The position numbers and the translations under genes were made by a program. From positions 93,949-157,948 of the forward strand of contig NZ_LMRR01000008.1 in NCBI RefSeq assembly GCF_001426085.1: DNA of 64,000 nt. Reading direction: 5' to 3'. Of the stretch, positions 31,870-39,713 are shown one piece after another (the stretch's first letter is position 1; every line of letters begins with the position of its first letter). The notes beneath the pieces were generated by a model. The model did no database searches and was not told the DNA's origin. It saw only the letters and a list, made by a program, of their open reading frames with translations. The DNA is from Rhodococcus sp. Leaf278 (GTDB lineage: Bacteria; Actinomycetota; Actinomycetes; Mycobacteriales; Mycobacteriaceae).

Positions 31870-32034
31870 GACTCTCCTGAGCGGTCGGCGGACGTGGATC
31901 CTGGTTCGCGTTCTCAGGTTCCGCTCCTGAGTCGCATTCTTCGTCAACAGTAAACCTGTGGTTGCCGCCGTCGATCGGCCTGCACCCAACTCCTCTGTCT
32001 TTAGTGCCCTCCATCGAGTGACGAACGGCCCTGT

Positions 32035-32051
32035 CGAGCACCACGTGCTCG
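32035..32051. promoter_or_regulatory. Inverted repeat upstream of the acg-usp operon
   Basis: CGAGCAC-CAC-GTGCTCG, a 7-bp perfect inverted repeat, 54 bases before the acg start. Position and symmetry suggest a regulator site, but it is not a DosR box. Confidence 0.4.
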
Positions 32052-32104
32052 GGGCGACAGTGGTCTGGAGTCAACCGCATCGCGGTGGAGGTCGAGGAGA
32101 GACG

Positions 32105-33106
32105 ATGAGTGATCAGCCGGATACGGCCGTGGTGGAGATGCTGGTCGAGCTTGCGTGTCGGGCACCGTCGGTGCACAACAGTCAGCCGTGGCGGTGGACC
32201 TACTCCGCACGTGGCCTCGATCTGTACACCGACAGTTTGCGGGTGCTCGGGGTGATAGACCCGACCGAGCGACAGATGGTGTTGAGCTGTGGGGCAGCGT
32301 TGGACCACCTCGACAAGGCCGCGGCGGCGTTCCGGTGGACGACCGAGATCGATCTGTTGCCCACACCGGGTGCGCCCGATCATCTCGCGCACGTTCGCTT
32401 CGTCCACGACGCGCATCCTCGCTCGCACGAGTTCGATCTGTTGGCTGCGATCAACCGCCGCCACTCGGATCGACGGGCCTTCGGACCGGTTCCCGGCAAT
32501 CGTATTTTGACGCGGTACCTCGGTCGGGCGCAGTACGGCACGGAGATGACAGTTCTGTCGGCCGAGTCGAAACAGACGTTGGCGAAGGCCTCGACACTGA
32601 GCGCGGGCGTGAGAAAGTACGACGCGACCTATCAGGCGGAGATCAGATGGTGGGCCGGGCACTCCTTCCGCTCGGGAGGAATTCCGCCGGAGGCACTGAC
32701 GAACCGGGCTGAGGCATCGAGGGTGCAGGTCGGGAGAGAATTTCCCGAACCGCATCGGGTTGCCAGAACGGTCACGACCGAGCCGGTCGAGGACGAGTCC
32801 ACGGTGGTGTTGCTCGGCACGGCATCGGACGAACGCATGGATTGGCTGCAATGCGGCCGAGCTATGTCCGCATTCCTCTTGGCAGCGACCGCGGACGGTC
32901 TGGCGACATGCCCCTTGACGCACATGACGGAACAGTCGGGGAGCAGGCGCCTGGTCGAGTCCCTGGCTCCGCGAAACGGTCTGGCGCAGGTGCTGATTCG
33001 AGTCGGCACCCCCATGATCGGCTCGCCGCCACCCCGAACTCCGCGACACGCCGTGGCGTCGGTACTGACTGCGCCGGCCCGCACACCGAACAGGAGACGA
33101 TCGTGA
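32105..33106 (+). CDS. acg: Acg-family nitroreductase-like flavoprotein
   Basis: A 333-residue member of the Acg/NAD(P)H nitroreductase family (Mtb Rv2032, Rv3131-like), proteins induced by hypoxia whose enzyme activity is uncertain because the usual second nitroreductase half is rearranged. Recognisable are LACRAPSVHNSQPWRW at the start, AALDHLDKAAAAFRW and INRRHSDRRAFGPVPGN, then ASDERMDWLQCGRAMSAFLLAA and IRVGTPMIGSPPPRTPR at the C-terminus. ATG at 32105 with GAGGAGAGACG upstream. It overlaps the USP gene that follows (GTGA), heading a four-gene operon of the same class as mycobacterial dormancy genes. Confidence 0.88.
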   Translation: MSDQPDTAVVEMLVELACRAPSVHNSQPWRWTYSARGLDLYTDSLRVLGVIDPTERQMVLSCGAALDHLDKAAAAFRWTTEIDLLPTPGAPDHLAHVRFVHDAHPRSHEFDLLAAINRRHSDRRAFGPVPGNRILTRYLGRAQYGTEMTVLSAESKQTLAKASTLSAGVRKYDATYQAEIRWWAGHSFRSGGIPPEALTNRAEASRVQVGREFPEPHRVARTVTTEPVEDESTVVLLGTASDERMDWLQCGRAMSAFLLAATADGLATCPLTHMTEQSGSRRLVESLAPRNGLAQVLIRVGTPMIGSPPPRTPRHAVASVLTAPARTPNRRRS

Positions 33107-33984
33107 TTCTTGCAGCTCATCAGAAAATTGTTGTGGGCGTGGATGGTTCGCCCAACAGTGTCAGCGCCGCTCTCTGGGCGGCGACCATCGCGGAGAGGCT
33201 GGATTCTCCGATGCACATCGCCGAGGCCGTGCAGCAGCCTGCGCTCTACTCGGGTGAGCCCGCATCGGTGATACCGAGGGAAGTGTGGGACGAGCAGCGT
33301 CGCAAGGCCGAACTCGTCGTCGCCGACGTTGCTACTGCTGTGCTGGCCCGGCATCCGAACAGTGCAGTGACCACCTCGGTGGAGGAGACGTCCGCCTGCG
33401 CAATGATGGTCGAACTCTCACGTACCGCGCGCATGCTCGTCGTCGGTAATCCCGCGTCGGGGCCGATCGTGTCCGCATTGTTCGGGAGTACGGCGCAGGA
33501 GGTCTCGAACGCAGCCCAGTGCCCGGTGATCGTGTGGCGGGAGGGATCCCACGCCGTCGACGCGCCGATTCTCGTCGGTATCGACGGCAGTGCGACCAGT
33601 GAGGTGGCCGTCGGGCAAGCCTTCGATCTGGCCTCGTCGTTCGGCGTACCGATGATCGCAGCGCTGGCCTGGAACTCGCTGTCGCAGGGAGCGGCGCTGT
33701 CTCTGCCCGGATCACCCGACGGAACGGAGATCGAGCGTGAACAGCGGTTGCTGATGTCCGAATGTCTGGCCGGGTGGGCCGAGAAATATCCGGATGTCAG
33801 TGTCGAACATGTTGTGCAACAGGGAAACCCGGCACACTTGCTGGTCGACCTGTCCAAACGAGCCGGTCTGGTGGTGGTCGGCAGTCACGGTCGAGGAGTG
33901 GTGGCCAGGGCACTGTTCGGGTCGACCAGTAGCAATCTCACACGGCACGCTCATTGCCCGGTGATGATCTGCAGAGACCGATGA
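33103..33984 (+). CDS. Tandem-domain universal stress protein
   Basis: A 293-residue protein with two UspA domains. The C-terminal domain has the ATP-binding GX2GX9GS/T motif intact (GSHGRGVVARALFGST); the corresponding loop of the N-terminal domain is degenerate (GNPASGPIVSALFGS). Each domain starts with a VVGVDGS or LVGIDGS strand. Mycobacterial homologues of this tandem class bind ATP and accompany hypoxic or stationary-phase growth arrest; here function is inferred from context. The GTG start overlaps the acg stop and its own stop overlaps the next ATG (ATGA), so it is part of the operon. Confidence 0.93.
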   Translation: MILAAHQKIVVGVDGSPNSVSAALWAATIAERLDSPMHIAEAVQQPALYSGEPASVIPREVWDEQRRKAELVVADVATAVLARHPNSAVTTSVEETSACAMMVELSRTARMLVVGNPASGPIVSALFGSTAQEVSNAAQCPVIVWREGSHAVDAPILVGIDGSATSEVAVGQAFDLASSFGVPMIAALAWNSLSQGAALSLPGSPDGTEIEREQRLLMSECLAGWAEKYPDVSVEHVVQQGNPAHLLVDLSKRAGLVVVGSHGRGVVARALFGSTSSNLTRHAHCPVMICRDR

Positions 33985-34475
33985 CGAACCGCACCGTACC
34001 GAACAGCGTGCGCGGCAGCGACGAGCGTCGACGAATTCTCGACTCGGCCTCTGCGCATCGCCTCGCACGACGAGCGACAGTTGCTCGCCTGATCGGCCAC
34101 GACCACTTCGGGCCGACCATCGATGTCGTGTCCATCGTCTGGATCGGGACTCGGGTGTACTTCTACGCCGACGGGCGATCACGGTTGGGACGCAGTGTGC
34201 TCGATTCCTCGATCTTCTTGGAGGTCGATGCCGAGGATGACGCTGGCATGACCGACTCGACTGTGGTGATACACGGAATCGCCCGTGCAGTCGTGGATGC
34301 GCGACTCGATGTCCTCGAACAGCTTCTGCCGCGACCACATTCGGACGGTCCACCGATGTACAGAATCGTCGAAGTGAGGCCGACATCGATTTCGGGGGTC
34401 GAACTGGAGCGCTGCCCGATCGTGAACGACAAGGATCGCCACGTAGCCATCGAGACAGGAAGATCACATGAGTAA
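33981..34475 (+). CDS. Pyridoxamine 5'-phosphate oxidase-like flavin split-barrel protein
   Basis: A 164-residue protein of the FMN/F420-binding split-barrel superfamily. Features are ARRATVARLIGHDHFGPTIDVVS, YFYADGRSRLGRSVLDSS and the closing VRPTSISGVELERCPIV. The substrate pocket residues needed for vitamin B6 oxidation are not visible, so it is probably a flavin or F420 reductase-like protein rather than PdxH. The ATG overlaps the first USP stop, and its end overlaps the second USP gene by 8 bases. An N-terminal extension of about 30 residues (MTNRTVPNSVRGSDERRRIL) is unusual for the family. Confidence 0.75.
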   Translation: MTNRTVPNSVRGSDERRRILDSASAHRLARRATVARLIGHDHFGPTIDVVSIVWIGTRVYFYADGRSRLGRSVLDSSIFLEVDAEDDAGMTDSTVVIHGIARAVVDARLDVLEQLLPRPHSDGPPMYRIVEVRPTSISGVELERCPIVNDKDRHVAIETGRSHE

Positions 34476-35346
34476 TTCCACCGCCCGCACGCTGCCCATC
34501 GTCGTCGGTATCGACGGCTCGGCCGAAGCCGAGGCTGCAGCTCGGTGGGCTGCGAGGTACGCAGACAAGGTCCACGCGACCGTACGGCTCGTTCACGCTG
34601 TGCCGGTGGGGGACTGGTACGGGTCGGCGGCATTCGTCGACGGCGGCGCACTGGAGCGAGATCTTCGAGCCATGGGCCGTGCGCAGTTGGTCCGGGCGGA
34701 GGCGGCGATTCACGACGTAGCACCCGCGGTCACCGTGGAGACCGCCGCCGTGGACGGCACCATCGCGTCGTACGTGGCCGACGCCGGTGCAGACATGGTC
34801 GTGCTGGGATCGCGGAAGTCGAACGCGATCCGCGATCTGACTCTCGGCAGCAACTCACTGCGTGTCGTGACGCACGCGCACTGCCCGGTATTGCTGCTTC
34901 GCGGCGAGAACGAGAGGGTCGAAGCAGTCCGCCCGATCGTCGTCGGGATCGACGGCAGCGAGCAGTCCGATCGAGCACTCGGCATCGCGTTCGAGATGGC
35001 CGACAACCTGGGCGCGCCGGTGGTCGCGGTCAACTATTGGGGATTTCCCGCTCAGCCGGGGCTCGGAACGGGATTCGAAGGCATCGACTGGGTGGGCATT
35101 CGCGAACACGAAAAGCGTTGGCTCGATACGCATGTGGAGACGATGCACGAGAAGTATCCCGGGGTGACACTGACGACCGTGAGCGCCCAATCGAGCCCGA
35201 CGCGCGGTTTACGTGCGATGTCGGCGACGGCGTCGATGCTCGTGGTGGGCTCTCGTGGCCGAGGTGCACTCCGCGGTGCGATTCTGGGGTCGGTCGGTCA
35301 GAATCTCGTGCACCACGCGGACTGCTCGGTGATGATCGTGCGCTGA
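34468..35346 (+). CDS. Tandem-domain universal stress protein
   Basis: A 292-residue UspA-tandem protein like the one at 33103. Domain 1 starts PIVVGIDGSAEAEAAARWAA and ends at VTHAHCPVLLLRG; domain 2 starts PIVVGIDGSEQSDRALGIAF and carries the nucleotide-binding GSRGRGALRGAILGSVG. Its start overlaps the flavin-barrel gene by 8 bases, so the operon is acg, usp, flavin-barrel, usp. It ends 1 base before the stop of the convergent MFS gene. The two USPs are paralogues, but divergent enough to suggest separate ligands or partners. Confidence 0.93.
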   Translation: MSNSTARTLPIVVGIDGSAEAEAAARWAARYADKVHATVRLVHAVPVGDWYGSAAFVDGGALERDLRAMGRAQLVRAEAAIHDVAPAVTVETAAVDGTIASYVADAGADMVVLGSRKSNAIRDLTLGSNSLRVVTHAHCPVLLLRGENERVEAVRPIVVGIDGSEQSDRALGIAFEMADNLGAPVVAVNYWGFPAQPGLGTGFEGIDWVGIREHEKRWLDTHVETMHEKYPGVTLTTVSAQSSPTRGLRAMSATASMLVVGSRGRGALRGAILGSVGQNLVHHADCSVMIVR

Positions 35347-35347
35347 G

Positions 35348-36784
35348 TCAGTCGCTTCGGCGCGGAGCCATCGGTGGTGAGGCCATGTCGCAGTGAGGCG
35401 GACAGTCTGCCGTAGGTGCGTTTCCGCCTCGGATCAGTACCGCAGCGATGACGGCACCGAGTAGCAACAGTCCGGCACACAGGAGCATCGCTGTGTGGAA
35501 GCCCGCCGAGAACACCTCCGGTGCAGAGTAATCGGAGCCGGCGATACCTGCCAGGGCAGGCAGTGCAGCCACCGCCAGAAGTTGGCTGGTGCGGGCCACG
35601 GCGTTGTTGACCCCCGACGCGATGCCGGCTCGGTCGGTGGACACCGCGCCCAGTACGGCTGCGGTCAGTGGGGCGACCAGCGCGGACAGGCCGAGACCGA
35701 ATACGACAACCGCAGGCAGAATGTCTGTGAGATAAGTGGATCCAGGACCGATGCGCAGCATCAGCAGCAATCCGAGAGCCGACAGCAGCGGCCCGACCGT
35801 CATCGGAATTCGTGGTCCGATGCGCCCGGCCAGTCTGCCCGCGCGGGCCGACAATACGAGCATCAGCGCGGTGATCGGCAGCGTCGAGACTCCGGCCGCG
35901 ATGGGCGAGTAGCCCACGGCGAATTGCAATTGCAACACCAGCAGGAAGAACACTCCGCCCAGGGCCGCATAGACCGTGAACGTGACGAGGTTGGCCGCCA
36001 GGAACACCCGGGAAGCGAACAGTGCCGGCGATACCAGGGGATCGTGCGAGCGGCGCTCGATCAGCACGAACACCCCGACAGCAACGACCCCGAGTATCAA
36101 CGCCACGGTGTGCGACTCGATCAACCCGTACGTGAGCAGACCCAGCGCCGCCGCGACCGTCACCGCGCCTGGCACGTCGAGGCGACCGGACGCGTGCGGA
36201 TCCCGGCTCTCCGGAACATGTTTCGCGGCGACCAGCACGACCACGATCGCGAGTGGGATGTTGATCAGGAACACTGCTCGCCAGCCGACGGCGTCGACCA
36301 ACCAGCCGCCGAGCAGTGGACCGATCGCCGACGCGACGCCGCCCAGGCCCGACCACAGCCCGATCGCCGCGCCCCGATCCTCGGCCTTGATGGACGCCGA
36401 GATCAGCGCCAGCGAGCCGGGAGTCAGCAACGCCGCGCCGACGCCTTGCAGCAGCCGCGCCGCGATCAGCACCTCGATGTTGGGGGCGAGGCCGCACAGC
36501 ACCGACGCGGCCGCGAACCAGACGGTGCCCCAGACGAACACCCGTCTGCGGCCGAGCCGGTCGCCGAGCGAACCGCCCAACAGAATCAGCGATGCCAGGG
36601 CGAGGGTGTAGCCGCTCAGAGTCCATTGCAGACCGGTGACTCCGGCACCGAGGTCGCGGCTGATCGCGGGCAACGCGATATTGACCACGGTGGCGTCGAG
36701 CATCGCCAGAGCAGAACCGAGCACGGTGGCCGCAACGATCCACCGCCCCCTGGCACTGGAGAGTGCGATGCCCTCAGCGGTCAC
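35348..36784 (-). CDS. DHA2-family MFS transporter
   Basis: A 478-residue 14-helix EmrB/QacA-type efflux protein. Visible motifs are VVNIALPAISRDL with the early WTLSGYTLALASLILLGGSLGDRLGRRRVF (motif A) and the long FLINIPLAIVVVLVA segment typical of the family's motif C. The protein ends in a basic cytosolic tail (SPPMAPRRSD). The start is GTG at 36784, overlapping the TCA stop complement of the LppU-like gene (GTGA), so they form a two-gene unit. No local regulator is recognised. The substrate, most likely a toxic hydrophobic compound, is unknown. Confidence 0.92.
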   Translation of the reverse strand: MTAEGIALSSARGRWIVAATVLGSALAMLDATVVNIALPAISRDLGAGVTGLQWTLSGYTLALASLILLGGSLGDRLGRRRVFVWGTVWFAAASVLCGLAPNIEVLIAARLLQGVGAALLTPGSLALISASIKAEDRGAAIGLWSGLGGVASAIGPLLGGWLVDAVGWRAVFLINIPLAIVVVLVAAKHVPESRDPHASGRLDVPGAVTVAAALGLLTYGLIESHTVALILGVVAVGVFVLIERRSHDPLVSPALFASRVFLAANLVTFTVYAALGGVFFLLVLQLQFAVGYSPIAAGVSTLPITALMLVLSARAGRLAGRIGPRIPMTVGPLLSALGLLLMLRIGPGSTYLTDILPAVVVFGLGLSALVAPLTAAVLGAVSTDRAGIASGVNNAVARTSQLLAVAALPALAGIAGSDYSAPEVFSAGFHTAMLLCAGLLLLGAVIAAVLIRGGNAPTADCPPHCDMASPPMAPRRSD

Positions 36785-37386
36785 AACCGTTCTACGCAGA
36801 CGACGAAGTTACGGGTCTCTTTCTCGTACCCGTAGAGAGCCGGGTCGGGGCAGTCGTCGACCGAGGAGGTGCCCTGCAGGATCGTCACGACGCGGCGAGT
36901 ATCGGCACCGGGCGTGGCGCAGTCGACGCGTTGGGCGAACTCACCGACGATGTCCATGCATCCGTCGACGATCCAGTCGATGTCGAGGCACAGGGCTCCC
37001 TGTTCGATGTCGAAGTAGGTCTCGTAGTAGTACTGATCGGCGTCCGCGGGGCACTCGGCCGATGTCGGTGTCTTGGCGAAGACGACGTAGTTGGACTCGG
37101 GCGATCCACAGGCGGCGTTTGCGATGGTGGCCTCGTCGACCGTTCCGCCGAGGTTCACGCATTCGCCGATCTCCACATCGATGTCGACGCTGCCGCCGTC
37201 GTCGATGTCGGGGGTCGGGGCGCTCGTGGTGGTGCGAGGGGCGCTGGTGGTGGTGGGCGCGATGGTGGCACCCGAGATGGCGACGGCGGTACCGGATACT
37301 TCCGAGGCGCACCCGGCGAGTACCAGGGCCGCGCACGCCGTCAGCGCGAGAACGAGAGCGCGGACCGAACGGTTGGATGACGCCAT
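36781..37386 (-). CDS. LppU-like lipoprotein
   Basis: A 201-residue exported lipoprotein. The signal peptide ends in LVLAGC with lipidated Cys26, followed by a Thr/Ser/Ala/Pro-rich linker (APTTTSAPRTTTSAPTPD). The globular part has six cysteines in the pattern ECVNLGG, AACGSPE, AECPADAD, LCLDIDW, GCMDIVG, DCPDPALYGY, resembling the septum-formation/LppU family of Mycobacterium (Rv2784c) and SCO3897. The true function is unknown; it probably resides on the outer face of the membrane. The start has a plausible GGACTCACC context and is preferred over an in-frame upstream ATG because it gives a standard signal peptide. It is followed by the MFS gene in overlap. Confidence 0.8.
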   Translation of the reverse strand: MASSNRSVRALVLALTACAALVLAGCASEVSGTAVAISGATIAPTTTSAPRTTTSAPTPDIDDGGSVDIDVEIGECVNLGGTVDEATIANAACGSPESNYVVFAKTPTSAECPADADQYYYETYFDIEQGALCLDIDWIVDGCMDIVGEFAQRVDCATPGADTRRVVTILQGTSSVDDCPDPALYGYEKETRNFVVCVERL

Positions 37387-37481
37387 GGTGAGTCCTGCCC
37401 TCGTGAATTCGACCGTGCTGTGTGCATCGATCGTCTGTAGGTAGAAAATATCGGACTCGGTTGTCGGTCGCATGAGGCAGG

Positions 37482-38540
37482 ATGATCTGCGTGGATCTTC
37501 CTCTTTCCGTGCCGGTCGCGCCGATGCTCGCCAAAGCCGCAAAAGTGGTGCCGGCCCAGCCCGAGGACGGGCCACCGTTGTGGTCCTACGAGCCGAAATG
37601 GGACGGTTTTCGCGCCATCGTCTTCCGCGATGGCGACGAGGTGGTGCTCGGTTCACGCGGGGGCAAGGACCTGGCCCGCTATTTCCCGGAGTTGGTCGAG
37701 GCGGTCAAGGCCGAGCTGCCGGAGAAAATCGTCGTCGACGGCGAAATCGTCGTTCCCCGGGAGAAGAACGGTTCCACTCGCCTGGATTGGGAGTCGCTGT
37801 CGGAGCGCATTCATCCCGCGGCGAGTCGGGTGACGATGCTCGCGGAGAAGACACCCGCACAGTTCATCGGATTCGACCTGTTGGCCGTCGGCGACGAGGA
37901 CCTGACGAGCGAGCCGTTCTCGACGCGCCGAGCGAGATTGCTCGACGCGGTCGGCACGGGTGGGCCGAGCTGTTTCGTCACCTCGGCCACCGATGATGCT
38001 GCGGTGGCCGAGGATTGGTTCGAGCGGTTCGAAGGTGCCGGGCTCGACGGGGTGGTGGCCAAGAAGCTCGACGGGGTCTATCTGCCCAACAAGCGCGAGA
38101 TGATCAAGATCAAACATGCCCGCACCGCAGACTGCGTGTTGATCGGGTATCGGATTCACAAGTCCGGCAACGGTATCGGATCGCTACTGCTCGGTCTCTA
38201 CGACGGTGACGATCTCAGGATGATCGGCGGCGCATCGGCGTTCACCGACAAGAGGCGGCTGGAATTGCTCGAAGAACTCGAACCGCTCCGACTCGGCGAG
38301 GACGTCACCTACGACGGGGAGGCGACGCGCTGGAACTCGTCGAACGACCGCAACTGGATTCCGGTGCGCATCGAGCGGGTCATCGAAGTGGCCTATGACC
38401 AGATGGAAGGGGCACGGCTGCGGCATGTGGCCCGGTTCCTGCGCTGGCGACCGGATCGTGATCCACGCTCGTGTGCGTACGACCAGCTCGAGGTTCCGGT
38501 TCGCTACGACGTTGCCGATGTCATTGCCGGGGGACGATAG
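37482..38540 (+). CDS. ligC: ATP-dependent DNA ligase LigC
   Basis: A 352-residue stand-alone ATP-dependent DNA ligase of the LigC type. The nucleotidyl-transferase domain contains the adenylated lysine in YEPKWDGFRAIV, then DGEIVVPREKNG, FDLLAVGDED and GVVAKKLDGVYLPNKR, ending with MIKIKHARTADCVLIGYRIH; an OB-fold follows (to WRPDRDPRSC). It seals nicks in backup base excision or end-joining repair. The polymerase-domain gene starts two bases after its stop, as in Rv3731/Rv3730c. The ATG at 37482 has GAGGCAGG nearby; a GTG nine bases later would give an alternative start VDLPLSVPVAPMLAK. Confidence 0.92.
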   Translation: MICVDLPLSVPVAPMLAKAAKVVPAQPEDGPPLWSYEPKWDGFRAIVFRDGDEVVLGSRGGKDLARYFPELVEAVKAELPEKIVVDGEIVVPREKNGSTRLDWESLSERIHPAASRVTMLAEKTPAQFIGFDLLAVGDEDLTSEPFSTRRARLLDAVGTGGPSCFVTSATDDAAVAEDWFERFEGAGLDGVVAKKLDGVYLPNKREMIKIKHARTADCVLIGYRIHKSGNGIGSLLLGLYDGDDLRMIGGASAFTDKRRLELLEELEPLRLGEDVTYDGEATRWNSSNDRNWIPVRIERVIEVAYDQMEGARLRHVARFLRWRPDRDPRSCAYDQLEVPVRYDVADVIAGGR

Positions 38541-38542
38541 CC

Positions 38543-39628
38543 ATGGCTGCGAAAACACCACCGGCATTCGTGCAGGTCGGCGAGCGCGAAGTACGAGTGT
38601 CGAGCCCCGATCGGGTGATCTACGAGGCGACCGAGCGCACTCCGGAGATCACCAAACTGCAGGTGTGCGAGTACTTCGCCGCCGTCGGCGAGCCGCTGAT
38701 GCGGGCCATCGGCGACCGCCCGACCGCGATGGAGCGATGGCCCGACGGCTATCGCGAGGGCATGCGGTTGGCGCTCGGACCACAGGACAAGGAGGGTGAC
38801 GGCTTCTATCAGAAGCGGTTGCCCAAGGGTGCGCCCGAGTGGATCGAGACGGTGAAGATCGCGTTCCCCAGCAAGCGCACTGCCGAGGAGTTGTGTCCCT
38901 CGGAGCCGGCTGCGCTGGTGTGGGCGGCTCAGATGGGCACGCTGACCTTCCATCCGTGGCCGGTGCGACGACCGGAGGTCGACCATCCCGACGAGCTACG
39001 TCTCGACCTCGATCCGCAGCCGGGCACTACGTTCGCGGACGCACTGCGAGTCGCCGACGTGACGCGGGAGCTGTTGGAGGAGTTGGGCTTACGCGGCTTC
39101 CCCAAGACGAGCGGTAATCGGGGCATTCACATCTACGTGCGCATCGAACCCGAGTACACCTTCGAGCAGGTGCGGCACGCGGCCATCGGTCTGGGGCGTG
39201 AACTCGAGCGTCGTGACGATGGGGTCACTGTCAACTGGTGGAAAGAGGAACGCGGAGAACGCATCTTCATCGACTACAACCAGAACAACCGTGACCGGAC
39301 GATCGCCAGCGCATGGAGTCTGCGGGCTCGACCGGGAGCGCCCGTCAGTACTCCGATGACATGGACACAGCTGGCCGACGTCACCGATCCGCGTGAGTTC
39401 AACCTCGTCACAGTGCCGGAACTGGTGCAGAACGGCGACCCGTGGGCCGACATGGATTCCCAGGCCTACTCGCTCGAACCCCTTCTCCACCTGTGGGAAA
39501 CGCTGCCGGGCGGGGAGTTGAACTTCCCACCCGACTATCCCAAGATGCCCGGCGAGCCGCCGCGTGTGCAACCGTCGAAGAAAGTCGCCGAGCACTGGGA
39601 TGCGGAGGGAAACCGCACCGAGTCCTGA
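38543..39628 (+). CDS. LigD-type polymerase domain protein (Rv3730c-like)
   Basis: A 361-residue AEP-superfamily primase-polymerase homologous to the LigD polymerase domain. Features are VYEATE...ITKLQVCEYFAAVGEPLM, WPDGYREGM, the metal-binding DLDPQPGTTFADA, GFPKTSGNRGIHIYV and FIDYNQNNRDRTIASAWSLRARPGAPVSTPMTW. It would fill or extend short gaps, probably with preference for ribonucleotides, and hand ends to LigC in the same operon. The ATG has an AGGGGGGACGATAGCC context (ribosome site weak). A structured terminator follows. A full LigD is also present at 7.3 kb, so two polymerases of this family coexist. Confidence 0.92.
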   Translation: MAAKTPPAFVQVGEREVRVSSPDRVIYEATERTPEITKLQVCEYFAAVGEPLMRAIGDRPTAMERWPDGYREGMRLALGPQDKEGDGFYQKRLPKGAPEWIETVKIAFPSKRTAEELCPSEPAALVWAAQMGTLTFHPWPVRRPEVDHPDELRLDLDPQPGTTFADALRVADVTRELLEELGLRGFPKTSGNRGIHIYVRIEPEYTFEQVRHAAIGLGRELERRDDGVTVNWWKEERGERIFIDYNQNNRDRTIASAWSLRARPGAPVSTPMTWTQLADVTDPREFNLVTVPELVQNGDPWADMDSQAYSLEPLLHLWETLPGGELNFPPDYPKMPGEPPRVQPSKKVAEHWDAEGNRTES

Positions 39629-39635
39629 CGAGGCC

Positions 39636-39709
39636 GGGCAAGGTTGCACACTACGAGGCCGTATCGACGGGATCCGGTCGATACGGACGCGTCGAGTGCA
39701 ACCCTGCCC
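39636..39709. terminator. Nested hairpin between convergent ligase-pair and NhaA genes
   Basis: An outer imperfect stem (GGGCAAGGTTGCAC 39636-39649 with GTGCAACCCTGCCC 39696-39709, one mismatch) encloses a perfect 10-bp inner stem (39659-39668 with 39677-39686). It sits exactly between the convergent stops and probably terminates both transcripts. Confidence 0.75.
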
Positions 39710-39713
39710 ACGC

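Noticed and set aside
32041..32104. A DosR-like box before the acg operon
   Set aside because: GGGGCGACAGTGGTC only loosely resembles the DosR palindrome; arms do not match.
35298..36743. Long frames on both strands overlapping the second MFS gene
   Set aside because: Arg/Gly/His-rich shadows of the MFS coding sequence, no ribosome sites.
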